Below are positions 13,125 to 13,182 of a DNA stretch of 13,182 bases, piece by piece; within the stretch, counting starts at the first letter, position 1; every line of letters starts with the position of its first letter. The stretch is from Thermoplasmata archaeon (GTDB lineage Archaea > Thermoplasmatota > Thermoplasmata > Lutacidiplasmatales > UBA184), in contig JASHWZ010000034.1 in NCBI GenBank assembly GCA_030043865.1, positions 1 to 13,182 on the forward strand, written 5' to 3'. Both the position numbers and the translations under genes were made by a program. The notes below the pieces were generated by a model. That model saw only the letters and a list, made by a program, of their open reading frames with translations, ran no database searches and was not told where the DNA came from.

Positions 13125-13182
13125 GTGTCCGCCGCGCGTCGTCTCGCCGCCGTCATGTTTACCGACATGGTCGGCTACACGG
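13125..13182 (+). CDS. N-terminus of a class III adenylate/guanylate cyclase domain protein (cut by window edge)
   Basis: Nineteen codons are visible: MSAARRLAAV, then MFTDMVGYT. The RRLAAV(M)FTDMVGYT opening is the hallmark first strand of class III nucleotide cyclase catalytic domains, with the first metal-binding Asp in FTD. Many such archaeal and bacterial proteins carry TPR or ATPase domains after the cyclase domain, but the rest is outside the window. The GTG at 13125 is preferred because a TATA-like box lies about 24 bases upstream. The ATG at 13155 would remove part of strand 1. It starts 19 bases after the methyltransferase stop. Confidence 0.8.
   Translation, partial: MSAARRLAAVMFTDMVGYT

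Noticed and set aside
1..13182. CRISPR arrays, insertion sequences, attachment sites, rRNA
   Set aside because: No regularly spaced repeats, transposase motifs, terminal inverted repeats or rRNA-like stretches were seen. The only direct repeats noticed are the propeller-blade copies and the GTC run.

Overview
The window is GC-rich DNA, most likely from an archaeon of the Thermoplasmatota (soil or sediment type, known from assemblies). Four things point there. A RIO1-type kinase is present. A large cell-surface protein carries the 'GLP-x-GT/ST-AW' Ig-like repeats common in that phylum. Ribosome binding sites are nearly absent. Several genes have an AT-rich TATA-like box about 25-27 bases before a GTG or ATG start, the signature of leaderless archaeal transcripts. 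The lineage is inferred from these features, not measured.

Layout, left to right. A partial unknown gene leaves the left edge on the minus strand (1-224). Divergent from it is a TIM-barrel glycoside-hydrolase-like protein (362-1399), followed by a RIO1-type kinase (1647-2384). Two minus-strand genes follow, a DinB-fold protein (2557-3180) and a metallo-beta-lactamase-fold hydrolase (3508-4392). A double-SIS sugar-phosphate enzyme (4702-5832) reads right and converges on a small four-cysteine zinc-ribbon protein (5910-6122). Next are an orphan PD-(D/E)XK nuclease-like protein (6232-6918) and a two-helix membrane protein (7086-7364). An enterochelin-esterase-like hydrolase (7419-8663) and a six-repeat beta-propeller surface protein with Ig-like domains and a C-terminal membrane anchor (8904-10841) lie on the minus strand. 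A VOC-family protein (11059-11445) and a DUF1330 protein (11435-11728) converge with an 11-base overlap. Most of this is ordinary single-gene chromosomal content.

The striking part is the right end. A leaderless GTG-started gene at 11965-12210 encodes an 81-residue protein: a LigA-like helical domain, then a Lys/Pro linker, then a very hydrophobic C-terminal peptide (GVLVVVVLPW, then AKPSKPI). Ten bases later comes a tetrapyrrole-methylase-fold protein (12221-13105). Its motifs (YGHPGVFV, ARMLPG(I)SAEDCLFADL, YEA(T)DFL) closely match the fungal borosin N-methyltransferase OphMA as I remember it. The two genes look like a split borosin pair, meaning a RiPP precursor plus a backbone alpha-N-methyltransferase, in an apparently archaeal genome. 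A class III nucleotide cyclase begins right after it (13125 to the window edge) with its own promoter, so the borosin operon probably has only two genes here. No maturation protease or exporter is visible nearby.

All functions are inferred from motifs read by eye. No searches were run.
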